DNA from: Bacteroidales bacterium
Lineage (GTDB): Bacteria; Bacteroidota; Bacteroidia; Bacteroidales; Marinilabiliaceae
Direction of reading: 5' to 3'
NCBI GenBank assembly: GCA_022361295.1
Contig: JAKSBD010000153.1
Span: 1 to 42,779, forward strand
DNA length: 42,779 nucleotides
Both the position numbers and the translations under genes were made by a program. Positions 9,927 through 18,841 of this stretch are shown piece after piece (position 1 is the first letter of the stretch; each line of letters opens with the position of its first letter). Below the pieces are notes generated by a model that had not been told where the DNA came from, did not search any database, and saw only the letters and a list, made by a program, of their open reading frames with translations.

Positions 9927-10163
9927 TCGTTATAAATTGTAGCAAGTATCTATGATTTAAAAAGAGGCACATTTTGTAATTAATTGTTAATTAGAAGTTT
10001 TTAAGATCATTGCTATGGTTTGAATTTAAAAGGATTATATGAATAATTGCAATACTGCCTGTTAAATTCCGTTGGATATTTACTTATAATGTTTTATTTT
10101 CGTACCAAACTATTAATAAAAGAGTATAATTAGTTACGAATCCTAACATTTGTCATATAGAGC

Positions 10164-10628
10164 ATGGAGACCAGTTTACAAATCGATAGTTTAGATAAGA
10201 AGATCTTATCACTTATCACAAAAAATGCAAGAATCCCATTTCTTGAAGTAGCACGTGAATGTAAAGTTTCAGGTGCAGCTATACACCAGCGTATTCAACG
10301 TTTAATGAACATGGGAGTTATTAAAGGTTCAGAATTTATTATTAATCCTGCCAAAATTGGTTATCACACCTGTGCCTTTATGGGTATTTTCCTTAAAAAA
10401 GCCAGCTTGTTTGATAAAGTTGTTAAGATGCTTGAAGAAGTTCCTCAGATTGTTGAGTGCCACTATACAACAGGCCAATACGCTATCTTTATTAAAATAT
10501 ACGCTAAAAGTAATGAGCATTTGAAGCGTATTTTACATGATAAACTTCAAGCAATTGCAGGTATTTCAGCCACTGAAACAATTATCTCTCTGGATGAAAG
10601 TTTCAAAAGACAATTACCGATTGACTAA
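10164..10628 (+). CDS. Lrp/AsnC family transcriptional regulator
   Basis: 154 aa; LDSLDKKILSLITKNARIPFLEVARECKVSGAAIHQRIQRLMNMGVIKGS plus C-terminal ligand domain. Confidence 0.95.
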   Translation: METSLQIDSLDKKILSLITKNARIPFLEVARECKVSGAAIHQRIQRLMNMGVIKGSEFIINPAKIGYHTCAFMGIFLKKASLFDKVVKMLEEVPQIVECHYTTGQYAIFIKIYAKSNEHLKRILHDKLQAIAGISATETIISLDESFKRQLPID

Positions 10629-10651
10629 TACAATGAACTGAGATATAAATG

Positions 10652-10678
10652 AAAGGCTCCTTTTCCGGAGCCTTTTTT
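10652..10678 (+). terminator. Rho-independent terminator
   Basis: aaaggctcc-ttttcc-ggagccttttttt. Confidence 0.9.
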
Positions 10679-11235
10679 TATAGTTGATAAGAGCCATTTA
10701 TTATACCAAACAAGGGACTATTAAATCTTTCGAATGCTGTATTTAATAGCTTATACAAACTCGATTGTCTGATATTTTCCTCGTTTAATACCGGCTTACT
10801 TAAAACTGCCATTTCAAATTTATCTTTTGGGGCACTAAGTATCAGGTGCGGCAGTGTATTCATTGTTGCATCTACAGGATATTCCCCCTCCTTAATAATT
10901 CCTTTTTCCAGTAATAATGGATGAGCTTCAAAAAAGTTAAAAGTATTATCACCCAAAAACAAATGAACGCTTAATCTTAAACTCAGGGGTATCACATAAA
11001 AGAAGTGAAACTTCTTTCGATCATCAACCAATGATATCGTCACCCTGTTTTCAGATCGGTTAACAGGCGAAAACTTAATATTCCATTCAAGATTATTGAA
11101 ATCTTTCAGTTGTTGCTTTACGGCATATATAAAATTTAATCGTGGCAGAGCAATAATCTCAAACTGCTCATTTCCTGCAAAGCGTTGTTTCAAGGCACCT
11201 ATACCTTCTTTACTTAAACTAACTGTCTCAGACAT
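10678..11235 (-). CDS. Uncharacterized 185-aa protein (operon with split 5'-nucleotidase)
   Basis: ORF overlaps the 3' end of 11228-12163 by 8 nt; no recognisable family. Confidence 0.7.
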   Translation of the reverse strand: MSETVSLSKEGIGALKQRFAGNEQFEIIALPRLNFIYAVKQQLKDFNNLEWNIKFSPVNRSENRVTISLVDDRKKFHFFYVIPLSLRLSVHLFLGDNTFNFFEAHPLLLEKGIIKEGEYPVDATMNTLPHLILSAPKDKFEMAVLSKPVLNEENIRQSSLYKLLNTAFERFNSPLFGIINGSYQL

Positions 11236-12139
11236 GGTAAATTGAATTGACTAAAGCAACAGATTTTTTATGATTCGAACTCAACGTCAAATCAAGTCGA
11301 CCTAAACGTAATCCTCCCCAGCCCGCCTGACTAACAATTACCTCATCACCGTCAAGGTTTACAATACGGTCTGGTTCATCCATAAACGTATGCGTATGCC
11401 CACCTAATATCACATCAATATTTCGTGTATTTTGAGCAACAATTACATCTGAAACTTTCTCATATTTATATTTGTATCCCAGGTGGGACATTGCAATAAC
11501 AATATCACAGTTTTCTTCTTGCTTTAATTTTTGGGCTGATTTATTAGCTTCTTCGATTGGTTCCTGATAAACAGCTTCTTTATACGACTTAGGATTAACT
11601 AAACCAGCCAGTTCAATACCAAGACCAATCACTCCAATTTTTAACGGACCTTTTTCAATAATTTTAAAAGGGATTGTCAGGCCATTCATAACCGATTCGG
11701 AAAAATCGTAATTGCTGCAAACAAATGGAAACCTTGCCTTCTTAACATTCTCAGCCAGGGCTTCAATACCATTATCAAATTCATGATTCCCGAGCGTTGC
11801 TGCATCGTAGCCCATTTTATTCATCAAGTCAATCTCAAGCTTCCCCTTGTACACGTTAAAGTAGGGGGTTCCCTGAAAAATATCGCCACAATCCAGTAAG
11901 AGAACATTCTCATGCTCTTGCCTGATGCTGTTTATTAATTGAGCACGGCGGGCAAACCCTCCCTGACCAGGCCATCTTGAATGACTCTCAGGAAATGGAT
12001 CAATCTGACTATGAACATCATTCGTATGTAAAATGGTTAATTTAGCATCTGGTGCATTACAGCTTTTCAAAAAAGGACTTAAACCTATAGCAGATGCTCC
12101 CAGCACTGTCTTCTTAATAAAACTTCTTCTACTCTGCAT
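11228..12139 (-). CDS. 5'-nucleotidase N-terminal (metallophosphatase) domain protein, Tat signal
   Basis: Start chosen at MQSRRSFIKK (12139) rather than 12163; LTILHTNDVHSQIDPF, LGNHEFDNG, ILGGHTHTF; twin-arginine plus LKSC lipobox-like segment. Confidence 0.92.
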   Translation of the reverse strand: MQSRRSFIKKTVLGASAIGLSPFLKSCNAPDAKLTILHTNDVHSQIDPFPESHSRWPGQGGFARRAQLINSIRQEHENVLLLDCGDIFQGTPYFNVYKGKLEIDLMNKMGYDAATLGNHEFDNGIEALAENVKKARFPFVCSNYDFSESVMNGLTIPFKIIEKGPLKIGVIGLGIELAGLVNPKSYKEAVYQEPIEEANKSAQKLKQEENCDIVIAMSHLGYKYKYEKVSDVIVAQNTRNIDVILGGHTHTFMDEPDRIVNLDGDEVIVSQAGWGGLRLGRLDLTLSSNHKKSVALVNSIYHV

Positions 12140-12887
12140 AATATATCCTTTTATCCAATTCACTATTAACCTTTCTTCCTTCCACCGAAAGAGCCTTTAT
12201 GTGCTCAATGATGGCATCACGCACTTTTAACCCTGTACCTTCTCGTTTTATGGCTTTTCTAAACACTTCGAAATGATCACCACCATCTGCCAGATAATCT
12301 GAAGTGGCAACAATATAAGTTCTGTCTTCGAGTGCTTTATTATTAACTTTTATATTAATTGCCTTTCCTTCTTTAATTCCAAATGAAGCGCCAGATATAC
12401 CGTCTCCTCCAACACTGGCCATAAAGTTAAATAGCATCTCCATTTGTTCTTTTGTCATTGTCAGAAAAACAATTTCATTTTCAAAAGGCATCAATTGATA
12501 GATGTTTTCAACGGTAATTTCCCCCATTTGCAAAGGAATTCGCAAACCTTTTACATTGACAATGCTTACATCAACCGGTTCAAAACCATCAAGATTGTTA
12601 CATTCTTGTCGTACTAAATCAGTAACAAAATTTGAAAGTAGTCCCTCAGGAAAGCCACCGCTTAATTCCCGCTCGGCTACACCAATAGTTTTTTGCATTT
12701 CAGCTTGCAAACTATCACGATAAGGCTGAATTAACATTTCTATAGCAGAACTTTCGCCGACCAAACTGTCGATCACGACATAGTCATTCGAACTGCTTTT
12801 AACTCTATAATCAGTGTTCTGACATGCTGAAAACAGCACAACAACAAGAACATAAATACTGACAATCTGTACATTAATGTATTTCAT
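12129..12887 (-). CDS. 5'-nucleotidase C-terminal domain lipoprotein
   Basis: 252 aa; lipobox VLFSAC; GGFPEGLLSNFVTDLV, QLMPFENEIVFLTMTKEQM, YIVATSDYLADGGDHF. Confidence 0.92.
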   Translation of the reverse strand: MKYINVQIVSIYVLVVVLFSACQNTDYRVKSSSNDYVVIDSLVGESSAIEMLIQPYRDSLQAEMQKTIGVAERELSGGFPEGLLSNFVTDLVRQECNNLDGFEPVDVSIVNVKGLRIPLQMGEITVENIYQLMPFENEIVFLTMTKEQMEMLFNFMASVGGDGISGASFGIKEGKAINIKVNNKALEDRTYIVATSDYLADGGDHFEVFRKAIKREGTGLKVRDAIIEHIKALSVEGRKVNSELDKRIYYAE

Positions 12888-13087
12888 GGATTTATCTACA
12901 GGTTAAACCTTCTAGTATAATTAAGGCACAAGAATACAAAAAGGTTTCAATAATATTGTTAAAATATCATGAAATTTCAGATTGTTAGGTCTTTGGCGTA
13001 ACTCTCAGAAAGAATAAAAATGCACATTGCAAAAGGAATTTATTAAGCAGTATTCCCGGGTGATTGAAGGCCATTGGAAACTAAAGG

Positions 13088-13137
13088 ATAAAGGCTCAAA
13101 GAACACTCTTTTTTTTTAGTATTCCTTGAGCCTTTAT
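13088..13137. terminator. 12-bp stem hairpin, probable terminator for the 13189-13902 gene
   Basis: ataaaggctcaa ... ttgagcctttat with a 26-nt loop. Confidence 0.55.
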
Positions 13138-13188
13138 AGTGCTATAAATAGATTTTATTTTCTTTACAACATTATAGTTCCGATGTGG

Positions 13189-13902
13189 TTACTTAATGCG
13201 TTCCAGGTATAATTTTCTAATTCCCATTAAATACTCTCGGTCAATATTAGGATTATAGATACGAACCATATCAACAACACCAAAGTTTTGATGAAAATGC
13301 CCAATGGCAGCGTCAAACTTACTATAGTCCCAATTGTTTTTAACTTTCTTTGTTAAATCTTCAAAGTATTTCCATGGTAACTTATGTGGAATGGTAAAAT
13401 AACCATGATCCTTCTCGTCTAAATCAAAATAAACCCCATCATCAATTTCCTCAAGGGTGAAGAATTTTTTCAGACGGATGATAGCCTGACCTGTAATGTT
13501 CTTTGGCTTCTTTTTAAATTCAATCCCTTCATCTAAATATCCAGACTGCAAGTCAACAATTTGATCAAACGAATCAAGATGACGAACACGAATAACATCA
13601 TAATCCTTGTTATAGAGATGCACATTACCTGCTGCTGCATTATAAGCAGAACTAAAATACCTTTTAATATTCTGGGTTGCACGTGTTACTTCTTCCAGGG
13701 TATATAGTTTTTTCAGAACCAGATATATATATAATGGTTTTGAGTCTGAAGGAATATCGCTGTAATAACCAAAGTATCCGGGGAAGGGCTCCGGAGCTTC
13801 CAATACAAATGTATTAGGAAGAATCTTGTCTTGCATGGTTACCAATGATTCCTGCTTCAGAAGGTTCCCATACCTTTGCAAAATAATTTTTTTAGAACTC
13901 AT
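13189..13902 (-). CDS. Uncharacterized 237-aa protein with an apparent internal duplication
   Basis: Single clean ORF; two half-repeats (LKKLYTLEEVTRAT...AAAGNVHLYNKDYDVIRVR / LKKFFTLEEI...AAIGHFHQNFGVVDMVRI). Confidence 0.75.
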   Translation of the reverse strand: MSSKKIILQRYGNLLKQESLVTMQDKILPNTFVLEAPEPFPGYFGYYSDIPSDSKPLYIYLVLKKLYTLEEVTRATQNIKRYFSSAYNAAAGNVHLYNKDYDVIRVRHLDSFDQIVDLQSGYLDEGIEFKKKPKNITGQAIIRLKKFFTLEEIDDGVYFDLDEKDHGYFTIPHKLPWKYFEDLTKKVKNNWDYSKFDAAIGHFHQNFGVVDMVRIYNPNIDREYLMGIRKLYLERIK

Positions 13903-14079
13903 AGATGTGTGTTTTAAAAATTAAACTCTCGATTTAATTGTTGGGCTTTAGAGGCTTTTCAACAATGTCTGGGCAACCCACATTACATTCATCATTCAAC
14001 TAATCAATATGTAAAGCGGCCGTTTGTCATCTAAAAAGTTATTAAAAAAAATGCTTGCAATCAAACACAACACTTCTTT

Positions 14080-14856
14080 TTAGCCTTCGTGATCACGTAC
14101 AAACACCAATTCATCTTTTTTCGACAAATCCGCTTTGTAATAATACCCGCTTTCAGCAAAGGCAATTAAATCCTCTGGCGATTCTATCTGGTTTTGAATT
14201 ATAAATCGTGTCATTAGACCACGTGCTTTTTTTGCAAAAAAACTCACTACCTTATATTCGCCATTTTTCCAGTCTTTAAATACAGGTGTTACAATTCTCT
14301 TTTTAAACACCTTCTTATTAATGGCTTTAAAATATTCGTTGGAGGCAAGATTAACCAACACATCAGATCCCTGCTCTTCCATATCATTCTCAAGCATTCT
14401 GGTTATTTCATCACCCCATAGCTGATAAAGCTGTTTATATTTACCAACAGGTAGTTTAGTACCCATTTCTAGTCTATAGGGCATTATCCCATCAAGTGGA
14501 CGAAGTAAACCATAAAGTCCCGAAAGCATTCGCAGCTTTTCATCTGCATAGGCAATTTCATTAATCTTTAATGAATAGGCATCGATTCCAGTGTACACAT
14601 CTCCTTTAAAAGCAAAAAGAGCGGCTTTAATATCAGCTTCTTTAAAAGGATATTGCCACATTTGATAACGATGGTGATTTAACTGAGCCAATTGCGAACT
14701 AATCTTCATAAGTGACATCAGTTCTTCAGGCTTTTTCTTTTTTAATTCTTTAGCAATGATTTTGGCCTGCTTTGGAAATCGAATATCCGACAATGACACT
14801 TCAGGTGCTTGTGTTTCAAAATCCAATGACTTGGCCGGTGATATAATAATATGCAT
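14080..14856 (-). CDS. yaaA: Peroxide stress protein YaaA
   Basis: 258 aa; MHIIISPAKSLDFETQAP, LYGLLRPLDGIMPYRLEMGTKL, VVSFFAKKARGLMTRFII. Confidence 0.96.
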   Translation of the reverse strand: MHIIISPAKSLDFETQAPEVSLSDIRFPKQAKIIAKELKKKKPEELMSLMKISSQLAQLNHHRYQMWQYPFKEADIKAALFAFKGDVYTGIDAYSLKINEIAYADEKLRMLSGLYGLLRPLDGIMPYRLEMGTKLPVGKYKQLYQLWGDEITRMLENDMEEQGSDVLVNLASNEYFKAINKKVFKKRIVTPVFKDWKNGEYKVVSFFAKKARGLMTRFIIQNQIESPEDLIAFAESGYYYKADLSKKDELVFVRDHEG

Positions 14857-14955
14857 ACGATTCTGTTTTTTATCCTCTACAACTTGAGATTATTTTCAAC
14901 TTCAAACCTCAGATTAAAACATTTTTAAATCTTCAATGGTTCAGTTGAAAGATCA

Positions 14956-14985
14956 AAAAAAGGACTACAAATGCAGTCCTTTTTT
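14956..14985. terminator. Hairpin terminator for the DeoR-type regulator
   Basis: aaaaaggact-acaaatgc-agtccttttt. Confidence 0.8.
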
Positions 14986-15004
14986 ATCTATCATAACTAT
15001 AAGA

Positions 15005-15823
15005 TTATTCTGTAATAATCACCTCAACTCCGGCATTCAACAATTTTTCCTTATCCTCTTCAGTAATACCCTTATCGGTAACCAAAATATCCACTTCATT
15101 AATTTGGCCAATAACAGCCAGACTTCGCTTTTTGAATTTACTGGAATCCATGACCAGAATAACCTTCTTAGCCATTTTTAGCATTGTTCTGTTTAGAGCT
15201 GCTTCTTCAAGGTGAGGAGTGCTAAATCCGAGATTAACATCAATTCCATCGGCCCCAATAAACAACTTATCACAAAAGAAATTTTTAAAGTTGTTTTGTG
15301 CTATTGACCCCACCAATGACAATGATTTCTTGCGCATTACACCTCCTGGCATAATTACATTTATCTGCTCTAATTCTGCTAGTGGACCTGCTATGTTTAA
15401 TGCATTTGTAATAACAGTCAGGTTTTTAAACCTGCTTAAGTGCGTGGAAACTTCTTTAGTCGTTGTTCCGCTATCTAATACAATGGTATCTCCCTCTTCA
15501 ATTAAACGAGATGCGCGCTTTCCAATGGCCTCTTTTTCTTTGGCATTTTTCACCTTTTTATCAGACAGCTTCATATCAAGCGTCACCTTATCAGTTTTTA
15601 TGGCTCCACCGCGCGCCCTGATCAATAGGTTTTTGTGCTCTAATTGAGTGAGGTCATTACGAATCGTAACCTCACTTACATTAAACTGTTCAGATAATTC
15701 ATGAACATTCACCTGGCCTTTTTCATCTAATAATTTAAGAATTAAACCACGACGGCCAACTGTAGTATTCGGATCAAAATCATTCATCTTAACATTCTTT
15801 TCTTTACTAACAGCTGTTAACAT
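15005..15823 (-). CDS. DeoR/GlpR-type transcriptional regulator (AgaR-like)
   Basis: 272 aa; RRGLILKLLDEKGQVNVHELSEQFNVSEVTIRNDLTQLEHKNLLIRARGGA; effector domain DSGTTTKEV, FIGADGID. Alternative start at MNDFDPN possible. Confidence 0.95.
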   Translation of the reverse strand: MLTAVSKEKNVKMNDFDPNTTVGRRGLILKLLDEKGQVNVHELSEQFNVSEVTIRNDLTQLEHKNLLIRARGGAIKTDKVTLDMKLSDKKVKNAKEKEAIGKRASRLIEEGDTIVLDSGTTTKEVSTHLSRFKNLTVITNALNIAGPLAELEQINVIMPGGVMRKKSLSLVGSIAQNNFKNFFCDKLFIGADGIDVNLGFSTPHLEEAALNRTMLKMAKKVILVMDSSKFKKRSLAVIGQINEVDILVTDKGITEEDKEKLLNAGVEVIITE

Positions 15824-16078
15824 TTATAACGCTGCGCATTTTCTTACAAAATAAGTAAAAATATCATTGAGTAAGCATATGAAAGCAATTAAGTTATCAT
15901 TCATTATTATATCCACTACAATAAAAAGGACCGGGCCTTATTTATCATTTTAATACCTAAACTTTCGAAAGACACTTAAAATGTAACTCAAGGATACGCA
16001 AATCATCATTTGAAAAAATAAATCACACTAATTTTTACTGACTATTATTTATTTAATTTGCCATCATATAATTGAGAA

Positions 16079-17125
16079 ATGCAAGATATGGAAAAGGGCT
16101 CACCTTATTTAATGGACGATTTTAGTAAGATCAAAAAAGTTGATGCACACCTTCATTATTATACATTCAATGATGCATTTATTCATTTTGCCCAAAAGAA
16201 CAATATGCACCTTGTGTCAATTAATGTAGACTTTATGGAGGATGAGTGGATGAAACTTTCTGAGCAGAAAAACATTGCCGGCTACCATAAAACAAACAAT
16301 CCTGATTCATACTCTTTTATCGGTGCAGTTCCGTTAAGTAATAACATTACAGTGCCAGTCATTGAAAATGCCTGCCAGCAAGTTGCGGCGGAACAGGATA
16401 ACGGAGCTATTGGTGTGAAAATATGGAAGAATGTGGGCATGAAAATTACTCATAACAACAAACTGGTTATGATTGATGATCCGGTATTCTCACCACTCCT
16501 CAGGCAGCTTGAACATATAAAGCTACCTGTACTGGGGCACTTTGGCGAACCACGAAATTGCTGGCTGCCTATCGATGAAATGACTGTTGAATCAGATAAA
16601 AAATATTACTCTTCGCACCCTGAATTTCATATGAATCAGCAACCGCACATGCCCAGTCATAATGATCAGGTTGCAGCTTGTAACAACATGCTGGCAAAGC
16701 ATCGTCACCTGAATTTTGTTGGTGCTCATTTAGGAAGCAGCGAATATAGTATTGATGAAATTGCCAGGCGACTCGATCAATTTCCACACATGAATATGGA
16801 TTTAGCTGAAAGAGTATGTCACCTGCAACATCAGGCCATTAATGATCATCAAAAGGTTTACGACTTTATGATTAGATACCAGGACAGGCTCATTTATGGT
16901 TCTGACATGGTCTTTACAGACAATAAGAGCGAAGAAGAACAATTAGAGGAACTCGAAAGACGCTGGCATAGTCAGTGGCAGTTTTTTACGCAAACCAACA
17001 TCCAGAACACATGGGAAGTAAAGGGTTCATTTAAAGGATTAGGCCTTCCCAGAGAAGTTGTTGATAAAATATATTTCAGCAATGCAATAAAAGCCTATCC
17101 TTCTTTAAGTTTTCTTGCTCAATAA
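16079..17125 (+). CDS. Amidohydrolase family metal-dependent hydrolase
   Basis: 348 aa; VDAHLHYYTF, LPVLGHFGEP, FVGAHLGS, RLIYGSDMVF. Confidence 0.88.
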   Translation: MQDMEKGSPYLMDDFSKIKKVDAHLHYYTFNDAFIHFAQKNNMHLVSINVDFMEDEWMKLSEQKNIAGYHKTNNPDSYSFIGAVPLSNNITVPVIENACQQVAAEQDNGAIGVKIWKNVGMKITHNNKLVMIDDPVFSPLLRQLEHIKLPVLGHFGEPRNCWLPIDEMTVESDKKYYSSHPEFHMNQQPHMPSHNDQVAACNNMLAKHRHLNFVGAHLGSSEYSIDEIARRLDQFPHMNMDLAERVCHLQHQAINDHQKVYDFMIRYQDRLIYGSDMVFTDNKSEEEQLEELERRWHSQWQFFTQTNIQNTWEVKGSFKGLGLPREVVDKIYFSNAIKAYPSLSFLAQ

Positions 17126-17178
17126 AAAAGGAGGTACCTTAACTTGTTATTGAATCTCCTTAAAAGTCGTCGTAAGCG

Positions 17179-18135
17179 ATGAATATAGAAAAAAATACTC
17201 CGGTAAAATTATACATGGCTCCTTTGCAAAGCTACACTACCTCGTTTTATCGAAAAGCTCATGCAATGACATATGGCCATATGGACAAGTATTTCTCACC
17301 ATTCTTTGATGATGCAGACACAGACCTTAAGAAATTGAAACATCATCCGGAGCTATGTTCTTCGTTAAATAACAAACTCAGAGTTATACCTCAGGTAGCA
17401 AGTAATAACAGCGAATTCCTGATTAGTTTTGCCGATGAAGCAGGCAAACTTGGATATAATGAAATTAACTTAAATATGGGGTGCCCCTTTCCAATGTTGG
17501 TCAAGCGTCAAAAAGGTGGTGGGCTATTAGCTCAGGTCGATTTGGCGAAACGACTTTTAGACTCCTTCTTCTCAAATACTAATGAAATTAATTTATCCTT
17601 GAAAATCAGGCTTGGAGTTACTAATACTAAGGAAGGACAGGCAATCGTCAAACTGGCAAACGAATTTCCCGTCAAAGAATTAATTGTTCATCCCCGTTTA
17701 GTAGCGCAAAAGTACAGTGGTGTTGTTAATTGGGATGAATTTGAAACAATAAGCGCTATAAGTATTCACAAGCTAATAGCAAATGGTGATATTAATAGTC
17801 AGCAAGATGCATTTAAGATTCTCAACCGCTTTCCTAATATTAAAGGGCTGATGCTTGGCCGTGGTTTACTAAGCGATCCCGGCCTGGCGACATCTATCCT
17901 TAAAGAAAGAAATAACCAGCAACTATTTACTCTTCATGAACACTACTACCATCTTATAACCAACTACTTCACAAACTGGAATCAGGCCTTTAATTATTTT
18001 TTAACTTTTTGGCATTATCCACTTTCCTCCAACCAAAATTTTAAAAGGCATCTGCGTAAGTTAAAAAAACACAATAAACCCAAGCTCTACCATGATTGGT
18101 TAAAGCAACTGAACGCTTTAGTTAATTCATTATAA
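17179..18135 (+). CDS. tRNA-dihydrouridine synthase family protein
   Basis: 318 aa; YMAPLQSYTTSFYR, INLNMGCPFPMLVKRQKGGGLL, SLKIRLG, IANGDI, LMLGRGLLSDP. Confidence 0.92.
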   Translation: MNIEKNTPVKLYMAPLQSYTTSFYRKAHAMTYGHMDKYFSPFFDDADTDLKKLKHHPELCSSLNNKLRVIPQVASNNSEFLISFADEAGKLGYNEINLNMGCPFPMLVKRQKGGGLLAQVDLAKRLLDSFFSNTNEINLSLKIRLGVTNTKEGQAIVKLANEFPVKELIVHPRLVAQKYSGVVNWDEFETISAISIHKLIANGDINSQQDAFKILNRFPNIKGLMLGRGLLSDPGLATSILKERNNQQLFTLHEHYYHLITNYFTNWNQAFNYFLTFWHYPLSSNQNFKRHLRKLKKHNKPKLYHDWLKQLNALVNSL

Positions 18136-18158
18136 AAAGGACCCGTTTCATCCTTTTT
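18134..18158 (+). terminator. Hairpin after the Dus gene
   Basis: aaaaagga-cccgtttca-tccttttt. Confidence 0.65.
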
Positions 18159-18196
18159 CGATGATAAACCTCAAAATATATTCCTAATTAAATTGG

Positions 18197-18204
18197 TACA
18201 TTTG
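18197..18204 (+). promoter_or_regulatory. Bacteroidota-type -7 element (TAnnTTTG)
   Basis: TACATTTG 20 nt upstream of the SIS gene start. Confidence 0.45.
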
Positions 18205-18224
18205 TAGCCTAAAAAAATTCAACC

Positions 18225-18839
18225 ATGGTTTTAGAAGACGTAAAAAGCATATTAGAACACGAGGCACAGGCCATAAATAACATTCCTGTTACCGATGATT
18301 TTATTAAAGCTGTTGATTTAATACATCAATATGTTCACGAAAATGGTGGCAAGCTTATTACATCTGGAATGGGAAAAGCCGGACAAATTGCTATTAACAT
18401 GGCAACAACGTTTAGCTCTACAGGAACTCCTTCTTGTTTCCTACACCCAAGCGAGGCTCAGCATGGAGATTTAGGTGTTGTGCAGGAAAATGATGTTTTG
18501 CTAATGATCTCCAACTCAGGCAAAACAAGAGAAATCATTGAACTAATTGATTTGGCTCGTGGTCTTCGTCCAAATATTCCTATTGTTGTTATTACAAGCA
18601 ATACCGAATCTGTTTTAGCCGAAGAAGCTAATGTATGCATCAGCACAGGCAATCCTAAGGAAGTATGTACTCTTGGCTTAACACCTACTACATCAACAAC
18701 AACCATGACTGTGATAGGCGATGTCCTAGTGGTTCTATTAATGAAAAAGATAAACTTCACTAACTCTGATTATGCTAAGCGTCACCATGGAGGATACCTT
18801 GGACACAAATCTCGCGAAGCAGCAGGTCTAAATAAGTAA
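18225..18839 (+). CDS. SIS-domain sugar-phosphate isomerase (KpsF/GutQ/KdsD-like, without CBS domains)
   Basis: 204 aa; LITSGMGKAGQIAINMATTFSSTGTPSCFLHPSEAQHGDLGVVQENDVLLMISNSGKTREIIEL, C-terminal YAKRHHGGYLGHKSREAAG. Confidence 0.92.
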   Translation: MVLEDVKSILEHEAQAINNIPVTDDFIKAVDLIHQYVHENGGKLITSGMGKAGQIAINMATTFSSTGTPSCFLHPSEAQHGDLGVVQENDVLLMISNSGKTREIIELIDLARGLRPNIPIVVITSNTESVLAEEANVCISTGNPKEVCTLGLTPTTSTTTMTVIGDVLVVLLMKKINFTNSDYAKRHHGGYLGHKSREAAGLNK

Positions 18840-18841
18840 GT

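Noticed and set aside
15219-15647. 142-aa plus-strand ORF
   Set aside because: Fully antisense to the DeoR-type regulator, whose protein motifs are unambiguous.
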